A DNA stretch of 64,000 bases from Neobacillus vireti (lineage in GTDB: Bacteria > Bacillota > Bacilli > Bacillales > Cytobacillaceae): assembly GCF_001026695.1 (NCBI RefSeq), contig NZ_LDNB01000006.1, positions 1-64,000 of the forward strand. The letters run 5' to 3'. The stretch's first letter is position 1. The number at the start of each line of letters is the position of its first letter. The notes beneath the pieces are model-generated. The model saw nothing but the letters and a program-made list of their open reading frames with translations, was not told where the DNA came from and made no database searches. This document shows, one piece after another, positions 50,121-59,298 of this stretch. A program made the translations under genes and the position numbers.

Positions 50121-50178
50121 GTTAACTGTTGCAAAGTTTGGTTCAACTGTCGGGAAAGGTGTGTCAACTGTCGCAAAG
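50121..50178 (+). repeat. 21-bp phased array, core TCAACTGTCGNAAA, 3 units, in phase with the preceding array
   Basis: AACTGTTG, AACTGTCG and AACTGTCG start at 50124, 50145 and 50166. The step from the last TTACTGG unit is also 21 bases when ACTG is aligned. The core matches the array at 14213-14330. The rest of 50179-50310 shows no gene or clear structure. Confidence 0.9.
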
Positions 50179-50326
50179 CCGTATTTTTTCTCGTATACGT
50201 AATTTTTTCTTAGCAATTAAGCATTTCCCCGTGCTAAAATGCTTCCTTAATAGCTTAACTTTGGAAAGGAACACATTTTGAGGTATTATCATACATAATA
50301 ATAGTCATTATATGGAGTTGATTTGT

Positions 50327-50758
50327 TTGAAAAAGCCAACCGTTGACGAGGTCTTGCAGCAAGGGATATACGGCCCTTTGGAAACAAAACCGGATGAGCG
50401 GCGTAAATATTTAGGAACGATAAGAGAACGGATCATTGTTGCCCTCTACAAAAGACAGGTGGCAGAGACCGAAGTTTATCCGCAAATTAAGCAGTCAATG
50501 AATAAGTACCCTGGGGCACAGCTTCTTCTCAATGGAAACATGAACTATGAAGCGTTATCGAAATATATTAAATTGGCTACTAAAAATAAGGTTGTGCATA
50601 AGATTGTCACAAACAAAGAGCACGACACGGAAATTGGGTTAGTTTTAGCTATGAGTCATGCGATTGATAAAGAAGAAATCTTTATCTCAAAAACCCAACC
50701 ACTCCCTGAAAAATCTCAATACAAAAAAGGATTTTTTTCAAAAATTTTCAAACGGTAA
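50327..50758 (+). CDS. YueI-family protein
   Basis: The protein of about 143 residues has the DUF1694/YueI pattern (LQQGIYGPLETKPDERRKYLGTIRERI is split by QQGIYGPLETKPDER and YLGTIRERI) and ends in a basic tail. The likely start is TTG at 50327, nine bases after GGAG; an ATG at 50312 overlaps that site. The function is unknown; related proteins resemble ribosomal-protein L7Ae-like folds only loosely. Confidence 0.75.
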   Translation: MKKPTVDEVLQQGIYGPLETKPDERRKYLGTIRERIIVALYKRQVAETEVYPQIKQSMNKYPGAQLLLNGNMNYEALSKYIKLATKNKVVHKIVTNKEHDTEIGLVLAMSHAIDKEEIFISKTQPLPEKSQYKKGFFSKIFKR

Positions 50759-50764
50759 CTCGGT

Positions 50765-50801
50765 AAAAAGGGTGTAATTCATTTAGAATTATACCCTTTT
50801 T
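50765..50801 (+). terminator. Rho-independent terminator after the yueI-like gene
   Basis: AAAAGGGTGTAATTC and GAATTATACCCTTTT form a 15-position stem with one G-T mismatch and an ATTTA loop, followed by Ts. Confidence 0.9.
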
Positions 50802-50885
50802 ACTTTTTCAAGAAAAATTAAATACAAATATTGTTTGATTTATCATAATATTAAGAGAGCTATAGAAAAGAGAGCGGGGATTGAC

Positions 50886-51704
50886 ATGATGCCAATCAAG
50901 CAGCCGATCAAACGTAATCAACTGAGGATTTATTTGGGAACAAAATATTATCGTCTGAAACGATATTGGGAATGGTACACGGACGGAAAAAGGTATGCAA
51001 AACAAAAAGAAACTGCAAAATTAAAACACGTCATTTTTACCCACAAAACCGTGTTGCTTCGACAATTAAAGGATGTCGATATGTGGCTGCAGCATAATAA
51101 AGTCAAGAACTTAACAATTGCTGCTAAATCGTTAAATGGAATCCTCCTCAAACCGGGTGAAACTTTTTCCTATTGGAAGCTACTTGGAAATACGAGTAAA
51201 AGCAAAGGTTATGTGGACGGGATGATCCTCCACTATGGCAAGGTAACCACGGGAACTGGCGGGGGCCTATGCCAACTTTCGAATCTGATATATTGGATGA
51301 CGTTACATACCCCGCTGCTGGTAACAGAAAGGTACCGCCACAGCTTTGATGTTTTCCCAGATTCAAAACGGAGCCAGCCGTTCGGAAGCGGGGCAACCTG
51401 TGCCTACAATTACCTTGATTTGCAAATTAAAAATGACACAAATGCTACCTATCAACTAGTTATCTATTTAACTGACACCCATCTCGTCGGGGAATGGCGT
51501 GCCGATGTGCCACCGACAAGAACCTACGAGGTTTATGAAAAAGAACATTCGATGACGCAGGAGTATTGGGGCGGTTATGCAAGGCATAACAAGATTCATC
51601 GGAAGGTATATAACTTAAATCAGGAATTGATCGATGATGAATATATTACTGAAAACAATGCCATTATGATGTACGAGCCATTTTTGCCTGACGGAAATTC
51701 TTGA
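50886..51704 (+). CDS. VanW-family protein
   Basis: The 272-residue protein has the VanW domain, including LNGILLKPGETFSYW and the TGTGGGLCQLSNLIYW motif (near residue 120), and a histidine-rich RYRHSFD. VanW domains occur with glycopeptide-resistance genes and in many surface proteins, but their activity is not settled. No van resistance genes are nearby, so resistance should not be inferred. The ATG at 50886 follows AGCGGGGA. Confidence 0.85.
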   Translation: MMPIKQPIKRNQLRIYLGTKYYRLKRYWEWYTDGKRYAKQKETAKLKHVIFTHKTVLLRQLKDVDMWLQHNKVKNLTIAAKSLNGILLKPGETFSYWKLLGNTSKSKGYVDGMILHYGKVTTGTGGGLCQLSNLIYWMTLHTPLLVTERYRHSFDVFPDSKRSQPFGSGATCAYNYLDLQIKNDTNATYQLVIYLTDTHLVGEWRADVPPTRTYEVYEKEHSMTQEYWGGYARHNKIHRKVYNLNQELIDDEYITENNAIMMYEPFLPDGNS

Positions 51705-51730
51705 AAAAAATTTTCAATTGGAGGATGAAA

Positions 51731-52087
51731 TTGTTGAATCATAAACTTTGGGTCCCATCGTTAATTATCTCTTTAGGAATTATTATCGGCTGTTATCTTA
51801 TCGCCTCAAAGCCTCTATCCGCCTCTTTAGCCGAGCCAAAAAGTAAAAACGCAGCAGAAAGCGGTGTTATAGTAGATATAGACGATGCTTCTAAATTCCT
51901 TGGGTTAACAACAGAAGAAATCAACATGATTATTTCTAGTGAAAAAAAGGCTTTGGAAACTTCCGGTATTTACGAGGGTATGATGCTGCCATATATTACA
52001 GTGGATAAAAATATATATTTTGAAAAAACAAAGCTGTTACTTTGGGCTCAACAGAATGCCGAGCAGCATACAGAATACAGTAGGTGA
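51731..52087 (+). CDS. membrane-anchored or secreted small protein, unknown
   Basis: The protein of about 118 residues has one N-terminal hydrophobic segment ([18 protein letters not shown]). Its C-terminal half ([19 protein letters not shown]...[21 protein letters not shown]) resembles an excisionase-like helix-turn-helix, which would lie outside the cell by this topology. TTG at 51731 (GGAGG six bases before) is the likely start. It follows the VanW gene by 26 bases and overlaps nothing else. I do not recognise a family. Confidence 0.6.
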   Translation: MLNHKLWVPSLIISLGIIIGCYLIASKPLSASLAEPKSKNAAESGVIVDIDDASKFLGLTTEEINMIISSEKKALETSGIYEGMMLPYITVDKNIYFEKTKLLLWAQQNAEQHTEYSR

Positions 52088-52109
52088 TGAAGGGAAAGGT
52101 GATCGTAAG

Positions 52110-52529
52110 TTGATAAAAGGAATAAACCATTTGCTATTTTCGGTTTCCAATCTGGATAAATCTATAGAATTTTATCAACAAGTTTTTGAGGCGAAACTGC
52201 TGGTGAAGGGCAAGAGTACGGCCTATTTTGATTTAAATGGACTGTGGCTTGCACTTAATTTGGAAAAGGACATCCCCCGTAATGAAATAAACCAGTCCTA
52301 TACCCATATTGCTTTTTCAATCGAAGAAGCAGATTTCTCAACAGTGTATGAGAAACTTAAGCGATTAAACGTCAATATTCTACCTGGCCGGTCCAGGGAC
52401 GAACGGGATAAAAGGTCGATTTATTTCACCGACCCGGATGGTCATAAATTTGAGTTTCATACAGGTACATTAAAGGATAGATTGGATTATTACAAGCAGG
52501 AAAAAAGCCATATGGATTTTTACATCTAA
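52110..52529 (+). CDS. fosB: FosB-type metallothiol transferase (fosfomycin-modifying)
   Basis: FosB adds a thiol, bacillithiol in Bacillaceae, to fosfomycin. The 139-residue VOC-fold protein matches FosB in length and in its metal ligands His7 (GINHLLF), His66 (YTHIAF) and Glu115 (GHKFEF). The closing LKDRLDYY is also typical. Residue 9 is Leu where some FosB proteins have Cys. A TTG at 52110 follows AAGGTGATC by five bases. Actual substrate use is inferred from family membership. Confidence 0.88.
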   Translation: MIKGINHLLFSVSNLDKSIEFYQQVFEAKLLVKGKSTAYFDLNGLWLALNLEKDIPRNEINQSYTHIAFSIEEADFSTVYEKLKRLNVNILPGRSRDERDKRSIYFTDPDGHKFEFHTGTLKDRLDYYKQEKSHMDFYI

Positions 52530-52569
52530 AAATAGAGCTTGATTTGGGTTATATCAATCAAAGCATGCG

Positions 52570-52608
52570 TTCATGAGGACAAAAAGTAAACCAAATTGTC
52601 CTCATGAA
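52570..52608. terminator. long perfect hairpin between convergent fosB and OsmC genes
   Basis: TTCATGAGGACAA (52570-52582) and TTGTCCTCATGAA (52596-52608) are exact 13-base complements around a 13-base loop. No clear T run follows; its place between convergent genes suggests a bidirectional transcript end. Confidence 0.6.
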
Positions 52609-52629
52609 GCTCCTTATGACCCTATGCTT

Positions 52630-53082
52630 TCATCCAGTTGCCACTTGTACCTTCGCCTCTAGCTCAATCTCCACATTCCCTTGAACAGCACGGCTGATCA
52701 TACAGGATGTTTCCGCTTTTTTAGCAAGCCGCACAGCTAATTCAACGTCTTTTTCAGATGCTCCTGGCTTTAAGACTATACGAAGGCGGTGGATAATCCT
52801 TTTATAAGTAATTACTCCCTTAGTGACATCAACAATGCCTTCCGATTCCATTGTTAAGTCCACTTTCTCCAGCCTGCTGCGTTCCATCATCGCTGCAAGA
52901 GTGATGATGTAGCAGGTTGCGGCCGCCCCAAGCAGCATCTCATCGGGATTGGTGCCAACACCCGGACCATCCATTTCCAGCGGGATGGAGACCTTTGTTT
53001 TCAAATTCCCAGCCTCAATCTCTCCGACGTCATTCCGTAATCCCGGCCAGTTAGCTCTTAAGTGAAAAACATGTTCTGCCAT
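52630..53082 (-). CDS. OsmC-family peroxiredoxin-like protein
   Basis: The 150-residue protein has the OsmC fold with its two reactive cysteines, Cys57 in AAATCYII and Cys127 in ETSCMIS, which reduce organic hydroperoxides in characterised members. The start segment (FHLRANWPG) and DEMLLGAAATC are typical. AGGAGGT precedes the ATG at 53082. It stands alone in a head-to-tail position after the lysozyme-like gene, 41 bases away, and may share a transcript with it. Confidence 0.9.
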   Translation of the reverse strand: MAEHVFHLRANWPGLRNDVGEIEAGNLKTKVSIPLEMDGPGVGTNPDEMLLGAAATCYIITLAAMMERSRLEKVDLTMESEGIVDVTKGVITYKRIIHRLRIVLKPGASEKDVELAVRLAKKAETSCMISRAVQGNVEIELEAKVQVATG

Positions 53083-53123
53083 TTTAGATTACCTCCTGTA
53101 TAAATTGAAAAATATGGTTATTT

Positions 53124-53780
53124 CTAAAAAGATCCACCGGGTGTTTTTTCGCTGATATTCACTGGAAAACTATCTACTAATAATTGAAGGTTGTTCGCTA
53201 CTTTTGTGCTGTAGGTAAAATCACCATAACAATAGGGATAGCGGAAATTATTTTTATCGCCGCCACATGTGTAAATGGTTGGCTTTTCTTTTACGCGGAG
53301 AAGCGAAAATTCCTTCGCCAACTCCTCACTATGTTTTCCGCCGTGCTGCGCGATATAGTCAATATAGCCCCTGCCCATGTTATATGCCTGTATAATGGTG
53401 GGGAAATCGACCTTTTTTTGATTTCCATAAGTAAGTACGCTCTGAAAATGTTTGACCCCAGCTTGAATACTTTGTTTCGGATCGTTAATCGTGTTTGGTG
53501 CTAAACCAGCCGATTCAGAAGCCTGCATCGGATCTCCTCCTTTGCCGTGGCTTTCCTGCTGCATAAGGGCAATAAGGGTATCTGTGTGACTTTCAAGCTG
53601 ATATTTCGCTAATTCATCATGTATTAAAATTGTATATTTTTTTACGTCAGTAAATGGATCGTTTTCTATTATATGAGGGGAATCTTGTTTTTGGAAATGA
53701 TTTTGAAACATCGCCAAAGCGCAAAAAATGATAAACAGCACGAAAAAGGTTTTGACTTTACTCCGTCTGCGTTTTTTCAT
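53124..53780 (-). CDS. lysozyme-like cell wall hydrolase
   Basis: The 218-residue protein has a basic N terminus and one membrane-spanning or signal segment (residues 11-25), then a lysozyme-like domain. The likely catalytic Glu76 is in ALMQQESHGKGGDPMQASES, and the substrate cleft segment IIQAYNMGRGYIDYIAQHG follows. It resembles the N-terminal muramidase of CwlT-type proteins. It should act on peptidoglycan outside the membrane. AGGAGAG precedes the ATG. Confidence 0.85.
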   Translation of the reverse strand: MKKRRRSKVKTFFVLFIIFCALAMFQNHFQKQDSPHIIENDPFTDVKKYTILIHDELAKYQLESHTDTLIALMQQESHGKGGDPMQASESAGLAPNTINDPKQSIQAGVKHFQSVLTYGNQKKVDFPTIIQAYNMGRGYIDYIAQHGGKHSEELAKEFSLLRVKEKPTIYTCGGDKNNFRYPYCYGDFTYSTKVANNLQLLVDSFPVNISEKTPGGSF

Positions 53781-53952
53781 TCATTTTCTCTCCTAAATCA
53801 ATTCTTCTTTGACTATTATAAGGGAAGTTATCGTGAATGTCTGCGATGAGCTTATTGGAAATATTTTAAAAAATGTATGAAAACAATTTCGTGATCTTTT
53901 GCTATTCATGATATGATCATGGTATTAAAAATTAATTATGGTGGTGATGGGA

Positions 53953-54219
53953 ATGAGTACTGTTCGTTCTCCCGAGGAACTTATGAGATTCATTTCAGAA
54001 ATGGACAATGAAAATTCAGTTTGCCAGTTCGTTATTCCTGGTAAAGGGAAATTCACGCTTGTTCTTCAAGAAGATCATCAACAATCAATCAATGCTGATA
54101 TTGAGGCTAGTCCTGAACTTAAAAGGATGATTAATGAAAGTCAAGAACAGTATAAACAAGGTCTTGGAATGTCAACTTCAGAGCTTATGAAATCGCTCTC
54201 TTCAAAGGACTTTGAGTAA
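53953..54219 (+). CDS. small protein of unknown function
   Basis: The 88-residue protein is soluble and acidic in its middle (VLQEDHQQSINADIEASPELKRM split as QEDHQQS and IEASPELKRM). No signal peptide or known motif is visible. The ATG at 53953 follows GGTGGTGATGGG. A good terminator follows. It lies alone upstream of gatC. Confidence 0.7.
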   Translation: MSTVRSPEELMRFISEMDNENSVCQFVIPGKGKFTLVLQEDHQQSINADIEASPELKRMINESQEQYKQGLGMSTSELMKSLSSKDFE

Positions 54220-54228
54220 TAGTAGTAT

Positions 54229-54258
54229 AAAAAAAGGGAGCAGCGTGCTCCTTTTTTT
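54229..54258 (+). terminator. Rho-independent terminator
   Basis: GGAGCA and TGCTCC flank a GCG loop, extended by A runs and T runs to a long stem ending in seven Ts. The A/T symmetry allows function in both directions. Confidence 0.9.
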
Positions 54259-54376
54259 CATGCTATTAATCTAAAAATACATTCTAATGTTAATACTGAA
54301 GAAGGAATCATTGCGGTAAAGCGGAAAAGTTTGATATTATCAGTATTAAAATAACGTTGGGATCGGAGGTCAAATA

Positions 54377-54676
54377 ATGTCACGAATTTCAAATGACCAA
54401 GTGAAACATGTTGCCAACTTAGCACGCTTGGCGATTACAGAAGAAGAAGCGGAAAAGTTCACAAAGCAGCTCGATTCGATTATAACCTTTGCAGAGCAGT
54501 TAAATGAACTGGATACAGAAAATGTGGAACCTACATACCATGTGCTTGATATGAAAAATGTATTACGTGAGGACATTCCGCAAAAAGGATTGCCTCAGGA
54601 AGAGGTACTGAAAAATGCACCGGAGCATCAAGACGGACAAATTAAAGTACCGAATATAATGGGGAAGGAGGATTAA
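54377..54676 (+). CDS. gatC: Asp/Glu-tRNA amidotransferase subunit C
   Basis: GatC is the small subunit of GatCAB, which converts Glu-tRNA(Gln) to Gln-tRNA(Gln) in bacteria lacking glutaminyl-tRNA synthetase. The 99-residue protein has the family pattern [20 protein letters not shown] and [15 protein letters not shown] precedes the ATG. Four bases separate it from gatA. Confidence 0.96.
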   Translation: MSRISNDQVKHVANLARLAITEEEAEKFTKQLDSIITFAEQLNELDTENVEPTYHVLDMKNVLREDIPQKGLPQEEVLKNAPEHQDGQIKVPNIMGKED

Positions 54677-54680
54677 AAAA

Positions 54681-56138
54681 GTGAGTTTATTTGATTATAA
54701 AGTTTCAGATCTTCATGAGCTTTTACATAAGAAAGAACTAAAAGTGACTGACCTAGTGGAGGAATCGTATAAACGGATTGGCCAAGTCGAGGATAAGGTC
54801 CAGGCGTTTTTAACGTTGGATGAAGAACAGGCACGGCAATCAGCAAAATTACTTGATGAAAAACTCGCAACTGACTCTCAAAAAGGATTGCTATTTGGTA
54901 TGCCGATTGGTGTGAAGGATAACATCGTGACAAAGGGCTTACGAACAACTTGTGCGAGTAAAATCCTCGAAAACTTCGATCCAATTTACGACGCAACCGT
55001 TGTCCAAAAACTGCAACAGGCAGAAACTGTGACCATTGGAAAGCTAAACATGGACGAGTTTGCCATGGGTTCATCGAACGAAAACTCGGCTTTCCAAAAG
55101 ACACGGAATCCGTGGGCGCTTGACAGGGTACCAGGAGGATCATCTGGTGGTTCGGCAGCATCGGTAGCCGCTGGAGAAGTTCTATTTTCATTAGGCTCTG
55201 ATACGGGTGGTTCCATCCGCCAGCCTGCATCTTTCTGTGGTGTCGTCGGTATGAAGCCAACCTATGGTCGTGTGTCCCGCTTCGGTCTAGTGGCGTTTGC
55301 CTCATCCCTTGACCAAATTGGACCGATTACAAGAACGGTTGAAGATAATGCCTATCTTCTACAAGCAATCTCTGGACTTGACCCGATGGACTCAACTTCT
55401 GCAAATGTGGATGTTCCAAACTTTGCGGCTGCCTTAACAGGTGACGTGAAAGGTCTGAAAATTGCTGTACCTAAGGAGTATCTTGGCGAAGGAGTTGGCG
55501 AAGCAGCGCGTAAATCCGTGTTAGCTGCTTTAAAAGTCCTTGAAGGTCTAGGAGCAGTTTGGGAAGAGGTTTCACTGCCACACTCCAAATACGCTCTAGC
55601 AGCCTACTACTTACTTTCTTCATCTGAAGCATCAGCGAACCTTGCCCGTTTTGACGGGGTACGCTATGGGTACCGGACACCAGATGCTGAAAGCTTAATT
55701 GATTTATATAAAAAGACACGTGCAGAAGGCTTTGGCGATGAAGTGAAACGCCGAATCATGCTCGGTACCTTTGCGTTAAGTTCGGGCTACTATGATGCTT
55801 ATTATAAAAAAGCACAACAGGTTCGTACATTGATTAAGAAGGATTTTGAAGATGTGCTTGCCAAATTTGATGTGATTGTCGGACCAACAGCACCAACACC
55901 AGCTTTTAAAATTGGCGAAAATATTGAAGATCCACTAACAATGTACGCGAATGATATTTTAACGATACCTTTGAACCTAGCGGGCTTACCGGGAATTTCG
56001 GTTCCTTGCGGCTTTGATGATGGTTTGCCGTTAGGTCTGCAAATCATCGGCAAGTATTTTGATGAAGCTACCATTTATCGAGCAGCACATGCTTTCGAAC
56101 AAGCAACAGACTTTCATAAACAAAAGCCGGAATTGTAG
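54681..56138 (+). CDS. gatA: Asp/Glu-tRNA amidotransferase subunit A
   Basis: GatA is the glutaminase subunit. The 485-residue protein has the amidase signature [14 protein letters not shown] (about 152-165) and the catalytic lysine in GVKDNI (about 78), with [10 protein letters not shown] completing the Lys-Ser-Ser triad. It starts at GTG 54681 after GGAGGA and lies 12 bases before gatB. Confidence 0.97.
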   Translation: MSLFDYKVSDLHELLHKKELKVTDLVEESYKRIGQVEDKVQAFLTLDEEQARQSAKLLDEKLATDSQKGLLFGMPIGVKDNIVTKGLRTTCASKILENFDPIYDATVVQKLQQAETVTIGKLNMDEFAMGSSNENSAFQKTRNPWALDRVPGGSSGGSAASVAAGEVLFSLGSDTGGSIRQPASFCGVVGMKPTYGRVSRFGLVAFASSLDQIGPITRTVEDNAYLLQAISGLDPMDSTSANVDVPNFAAALTGDVKGLKIAVPKEYLGEGVGEAARKSVLAALKVLEGLGAVWEEVSLPHSKYALAAYYLLSSSEASANLARFDGVRYGYRTPDAESLIDLYKKTRAEGFGDEVKRRIMLGTFALSSGYYDAYYKKAQQVRTLIKKDFEDVLAKFDVIVGPTAPTPAFKIGENIEDPLTMYANDILTIPLNLAGLPGISVPCGFDDGLPLGLQIIGKYFDEATIYRAAHAFEQATDFHKQKPEL

Positions 56139-56150
56139 GGGGTGACAAGA

Positions 56151-57578
56151 ATGGAATTTGAAACAGTGATCGGACTTGAAGTCCATGTCGAGTTAAAAAC
56201 AGACTCTAAAATTTTCTCAGCGAGCCCAAACCAGTTTGGGGATGAGCCGAACACGAATACGAGTGTAATCGACCTAGGATATCCAGGGGTTTTACCTGTC
56301 CTTAATAAAAAGGCAGTTGAGTTCGGAATGAAGGCGGCGATGGCGTTAAACTGTGAAGTTGCGTCACATACGAAATTTGACCGCAAGAACTATTTTTACC
56401 CGGACAATCCAAAGGCATATCAAATTTCGCAATTTGACAAGCCGATTGGCGAGCACGGCTGGATTGAAATTGAGGTTAACGGTTATACGAAACGGATTGG
56501 AATCACAAGAATTCATCTGGAAGAGGATGCCGGGAAACTGAACCATGGAAAAGGGTACTCATTATGCGACTACAATCGTCAGGGCACCCCGCTCGTTGAG
56601 ATTGTTTCTGAGCCAGATATCCGTACTCCAGACGAGGCCTATGCATATCTTGAAAAATTAAAGTCAATTATTCAATACACTGGCGTTTCCGATTGTAAAA
56701 TGGAAGAAGGTTCGCTTCGTTGTGACGCCAATATTTCCATTCGTCCGGTGGGACAAGAGGAATTCGGTACGAAAACGGAATTGAAGAACTTGAACTCGTT
56801 CAACTTTGTCCGTAAGGGTCTTGAATATGAAGAAAAGCGACAACGTGAAGTGGTTTCGGCAGGCGGGGTCATTGAACAGGAAACTCGTCGATTTGATGAG
56901 GCGACTGGTGCCACTTTGCTGATGAGGGTCAAAGAAGGTTCCGATGATTATCGCTACTTCCCGGAACCAGACTTGTTGGATATATTCATTGATGAGGATT
57001 GGAAAGCGCGGATTCGCGCGGAAATCCCTGAGCTTCCAGACGAGCGGCAAAAGCGTTATGTTGAAGAACTCGGATTACCTGTTTATGATGCCAAGGTACT
57101 TACAATGACAAAAGAAATGGCCGATTTCTTTGAGGCAACTGTGGGTGGCGGTGCCGATGCGAAACTGGCTTCGAACTGGATCATGGGCGATGTTTCCGCC
57201 TATTTAAACGCCGAGTCGAAGGAGCTTGGTCAGGTGGCGTTGACACCAGAAGGCCTCGCCAGCATGATTAAGTTGCTTGAAAACGGAACGATCTCATCGA
57301 AAATCGCAAAAACCGTTTTTAAAGAATTAATCGAAAACGGCGGCGATGCCGAGCAAATCGTGAAAGAAAAAGGTCTCGTGCAAATTTCGGATGAAGGAAC
57401 ACTTTTGAAGATCATTGCGGAAGTCCTTGATGCTAATCCGAAATCAATTGAAGATTTTAAAGCTGGGAAAAATAAAGCGGTTGGTTTCCTTGTTGGTCAG
57501 CTCATGAAAGCTACCAAGGGGCAAGCAAATCCGCAAATGGTTAATCAATTATTGCAGCAAGAACTACAAAAACGATAA
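56151..57578 (+). CDS. gatB: Asp/Glu-tRNA amidotransferase subunit B
   Basis: GatB activates the tRNA-bound Glu with ATP and transfers ammonia from GatA. The 475-residue protein begins [16 protein letters not shown] and has the signature [17 protein letters not shown], metal-binding [17 protein letters not shown], and a C-terminal YqeY-like helical tail. The ATG at 56151 follows GGGGGTGA. The operon ends with a terminator. Confidence 0.97.
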   Translation: MEFETVIGLEVHVELKTDSKIFSASPNQFGDEPNTNTSVIDLGYPGVLPVLNKKAVEFGMKAAMALNCEVASHTKFDRKNYFYPDNPKAYQISQFDKPIGEHGWIEIEVNGYTKRIGITRIHLEEDAGKLNHGKGYSLCDYNRQGTPLVEIVSEPDIRTPDEAYAYLEKLKSIIQYTGVSDCKMEEGSLRCDANISIRPVGQEEFGTKTELKNLNSFNFVRKGLEYEEKRQREVVSAGGVIEQETRRFDEATGATLLMRVKEGSDDYRYFPEPDLLDIFIDEDWKARIRAEIPELPDERQKRYVEELGLPVYDAKVLTMTKEMADFFEATVGGGADAKLASNWIMGDVSAYLNAESKELGQVALTPEGLASMIKLLENGTISSKIAKTVFKELIENGGDAEQIVKEKGLVQISDEGTLLKIIAEVLDANPKSIEDFKAGKNKAVGFLVGQLMKATKGQANPQMVNQLLQQELQKR

Positions 57579-57585
57579 ATCAGAA

Positions 57586-57616
57586 GCTGGCAGATTTTTT
57601 CTGTCGGCTTTTTGTG
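57586..57616 (+). terminator. terminator after gatB
   Basis: AGCTGGCAGA and TCTGTCGGCT pair over ten positions with two G-U pairs around a TTTTT loop, followed by a five-T run. Confidence 0.8.
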
Positions 57617-57735
57617 TGGGGGAAAAGTCGAGCGTGATTCGACATATTTAGCAAAATATTTGTAAAGCACTTGGATTTTACACTGACAAATATGTTAATA
57701 TTCAAAATAAACTAGTTACCAAGAGGGGGAGAATT

Positions 57736-58281
57736 ATGTTTATCCATAAGATTGACGAAGAGGTTTCTCTGAAGTTAATAGAATTAAATGATGCTGAAAG
57801 AATATTTGAACTGACGGACCATAATAGAGAACATTTGCGGGTGTGGCTCCCGTGGCTTGATATGACGACTAAAATTGAGGATACAAAAGGTTTTATTCAA
57901 ATGTGTTTAAAGGGGTATGCCGAGAATAATAGTATGAATACAGTAATTTTATTCAAAGGGGAAATCGTCGGAGCTGCGAGCTTTAACACGATTGATTGGT
58001 CGAATAAAAAAGCTTCCATTGGTTATTGGCTTGCTGCGGAATACCAAGGAAATGGGATCATGACTAAAACAGCTAGAGCACTGACCGATTATGCCATAAG
58101 CGAATTAAAGTTAAACCGAGTTGAAATTAGGGCAGCAGTGGAGAATAAGAAAAGCCGAGGTATTCCTGAAAGATTAGGTTTTGTAAACGAAGGCTGCATC
58201 AGACAAGCCGAATGGTTGTATGACCATTACGTTGACCATATAGTATACGGGATGTTGGCTGAGGATTGGAATAAAGAATAA
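57736..58281 (+). CDS. RimJ/RimL-type GNAT acetyltransferase, YdaF-like
   Basis: The 181-residue protein has the RimJ/RimL arrangement: ADR-like region with HNREHLRVWLPWLD, the strand ASIGYWLAAEYQGNGIMTK containing the acetyl-CoA loop, and NRVEIRAAVENKKSRGIPERLGF (split by function). Such enzymes acetylate protein N termini or other amines; the target is unknown. GAGGGGGAG precedes the ATG. No operon partner is seen. Confidence 0.88.
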   Translation: MFIHKIDEEVSLKLIELNDAERIFELTDHNREHLRVWLPWLDMTTKIEDTKGFIQMCLKGYAENNSMNTVILFKGEIVGAASFNTIDWSNKKASIGYWLAAEYQGNGIMTKTARALTDYAISELKLNRVEIRAAVENKKSRGIPERLGFVNEGCIRQAEWLYDHYVDHIVYGMLAEDWNKE

Positions 58282-58328
58282 TAGATTTCTAGCTAACAGT
58301 GTAGGGATCTTTAGTTGAACATTTATCG

Positions 58329-58426
58329 ATTCGCTGATAAAATCTCATATTCGCTGATAAAGTGCGTTAATTCGCTGATAAACAGACGGAAATCGCTGAT
58401 AAATTCCAGAAAACCGCTGATAAAAA
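58329..58426 (+). repeat. 21-bp phased array, core ATTCGCTGATAAA, 5 units
   Basis: TCGCTGAT starts at 58331, 58351, 58372, 58393 and 58414 (last unit CCGCTGAT), spaced 20, 21, 21 and 21. The core is the reverse complement of the TTTATCAGCGAAT arrays at 14431 and 43291. It lies between a GNAT gene and a convergent VOC gene. Confidence 0.9.
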
Positions 58427-58490
58427 ATATCTGGCATTAGTTTTTTTATTAATTAGGAAACTAATGGCTGCTTTGAAGCTCTGAAATTCA

Positions 58491-58567
58491 ATTCGCAAAT
58501 AAAACCGGGAGATTCGCAAATAAAACGTGCAATTTCGCAAATAAAACGTAGATTTTCGCAAATAAGA
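58491..58567 (+). repeat. 21-bp phased array, core ATTCGCAAATAAAA, 4 units
   Basis: TTCGCAAATAA starts at 58492, 58513, 58534 and 58555, exactly 21 apart. The core differs from the neighbouring array only in the middle (ATTCG-CAAA-TAAA against ATTCG-CTGA-TAAA). The stretch 58570-58690 beyond it shows nothing I can assign. Confidence 0.9.
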
Positions 58568-58692
58568 ATCCAATACCTCTGATTAATAAGCGAAAAGAAG
58601 GTAACAATGTATATTTTTAAAGCTTATTTTGAGAAATCACCGTCTTTTTAGAAGTTGAATATCAATAAAACTGCAAATTTACTTAAAAAATA

Positions 58693-58729
58693 AAAAAAGG
58701 TATCTAAAATACTTCATAGATACCTTTTT
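58693..58729 (-). terminator. terminator of the VOC gene
   Basis: AAAAAAGGTATCTA and TAGATACCTTTTT form a 13-bp stem with an AAATACTTCA loop. It lies directly beyond the stop codon of the minus-strand VOC gene; the A run becomes the T run on that strand. It may also serve the other direction. Confidence 0.85.
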
Positions 58730-58733
58730 AACA

Positions 58734-59165
58734 TTAAAACGAGATCATCGCCCCGCGTTCATCAAAGACGGAGCTTGGATTCCAAGCCAATTCCCAGAGA
58801 TTGTTTTCAGGGTCGGCAAAATAGGCGGTGCGGCCGCCCCAAAAGGCATCACTTGGTTCTCGTAATATTTTCCCGCCGGCTTCACGGATTTCTTCAATGG
58901 TTGAGTCAACCTGTTCACGATTCTCAACATTAATCGCAAAAGTCACTGCGTGAAAAGTTTCGGTTGATTGTGAAATTTCGATGCCGGCATCTTTGGCAAG
59001 CTCCGCTATCGGAAATAAGGATAGCAATGTGCCTGCTGTTTTAAAGACGGCGTATTGGTCCGAGCTAAATTCCGTTTCTTCCCAGCCTAGCGATTGATAA
59101 AAAGCACGGAGTGAAGGTAAATTTCTTGCACCTAATGTTAATAAACTTACTCTTTGTGGGACCAT
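58734..59165 (-). CDS. VOC-fold (glyoxalase/bleomycin-resistance-like) protein
   Basis: The 143-residue protein has the VOC layout, with LGARNLPSLRAFYQSLGW at the start and AYFADPENNLWELAWNP at the end; the Glu in WELAW is a usual metal ligand position. The enzyme class ranges from glyoxalases to dioxygenases, so the substrate cannot be told. The ATG at 59165 lies eight bases after GGAGG; an ATG at 59180 overlaps that site. Confidence 0.85.
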   Translation of the reverse strand: MVPQRVSLLTLGARNLPSLRAFYQSLGWEETEFSSDQYAVFKTAGTLLSLFPIAELAKDAGIEISQSTETFHAVTFAINVENREQVDSTIEEIREAGGKILREPSDAFWGGRTAYFADPENNLWELAWNPSSVFDERGAMISF

Positions 59166-59298
59166 TCTCAATTCCTCCATTACACAGTATTGTTTCTTTA
59201 CATTTCTTTAAATAATGAAAATTCTCCTCCTTGATAGATGAAAAATCTCAATTTGGGTAAAAACTGACTAACAGCAATGGCAAAAGATATGCCGCATT

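Noticed and set aside
49877-50125. Open frame that reads as repeated SLLAEGV heptads
   Set aside because: The frame is open only because the repeat period is 21 bases. There is no ribosome site matched to its start, it begins at the aceA stop, and the opposite strand is also open as PPVNSPL repeats.
50886-51704. Glycopeptide resistance locus
   Set aside because: Only a VanW-family gene is present. No vanH, vanA/B or vanX, and no two-component system, lies nearby.
52570-52608. Recombination or attachment site
   Set aside because: The perfect inverted repeat lies between convergent genes with no integrase or recombinase near it; a transcript-end hairpin is simpler.
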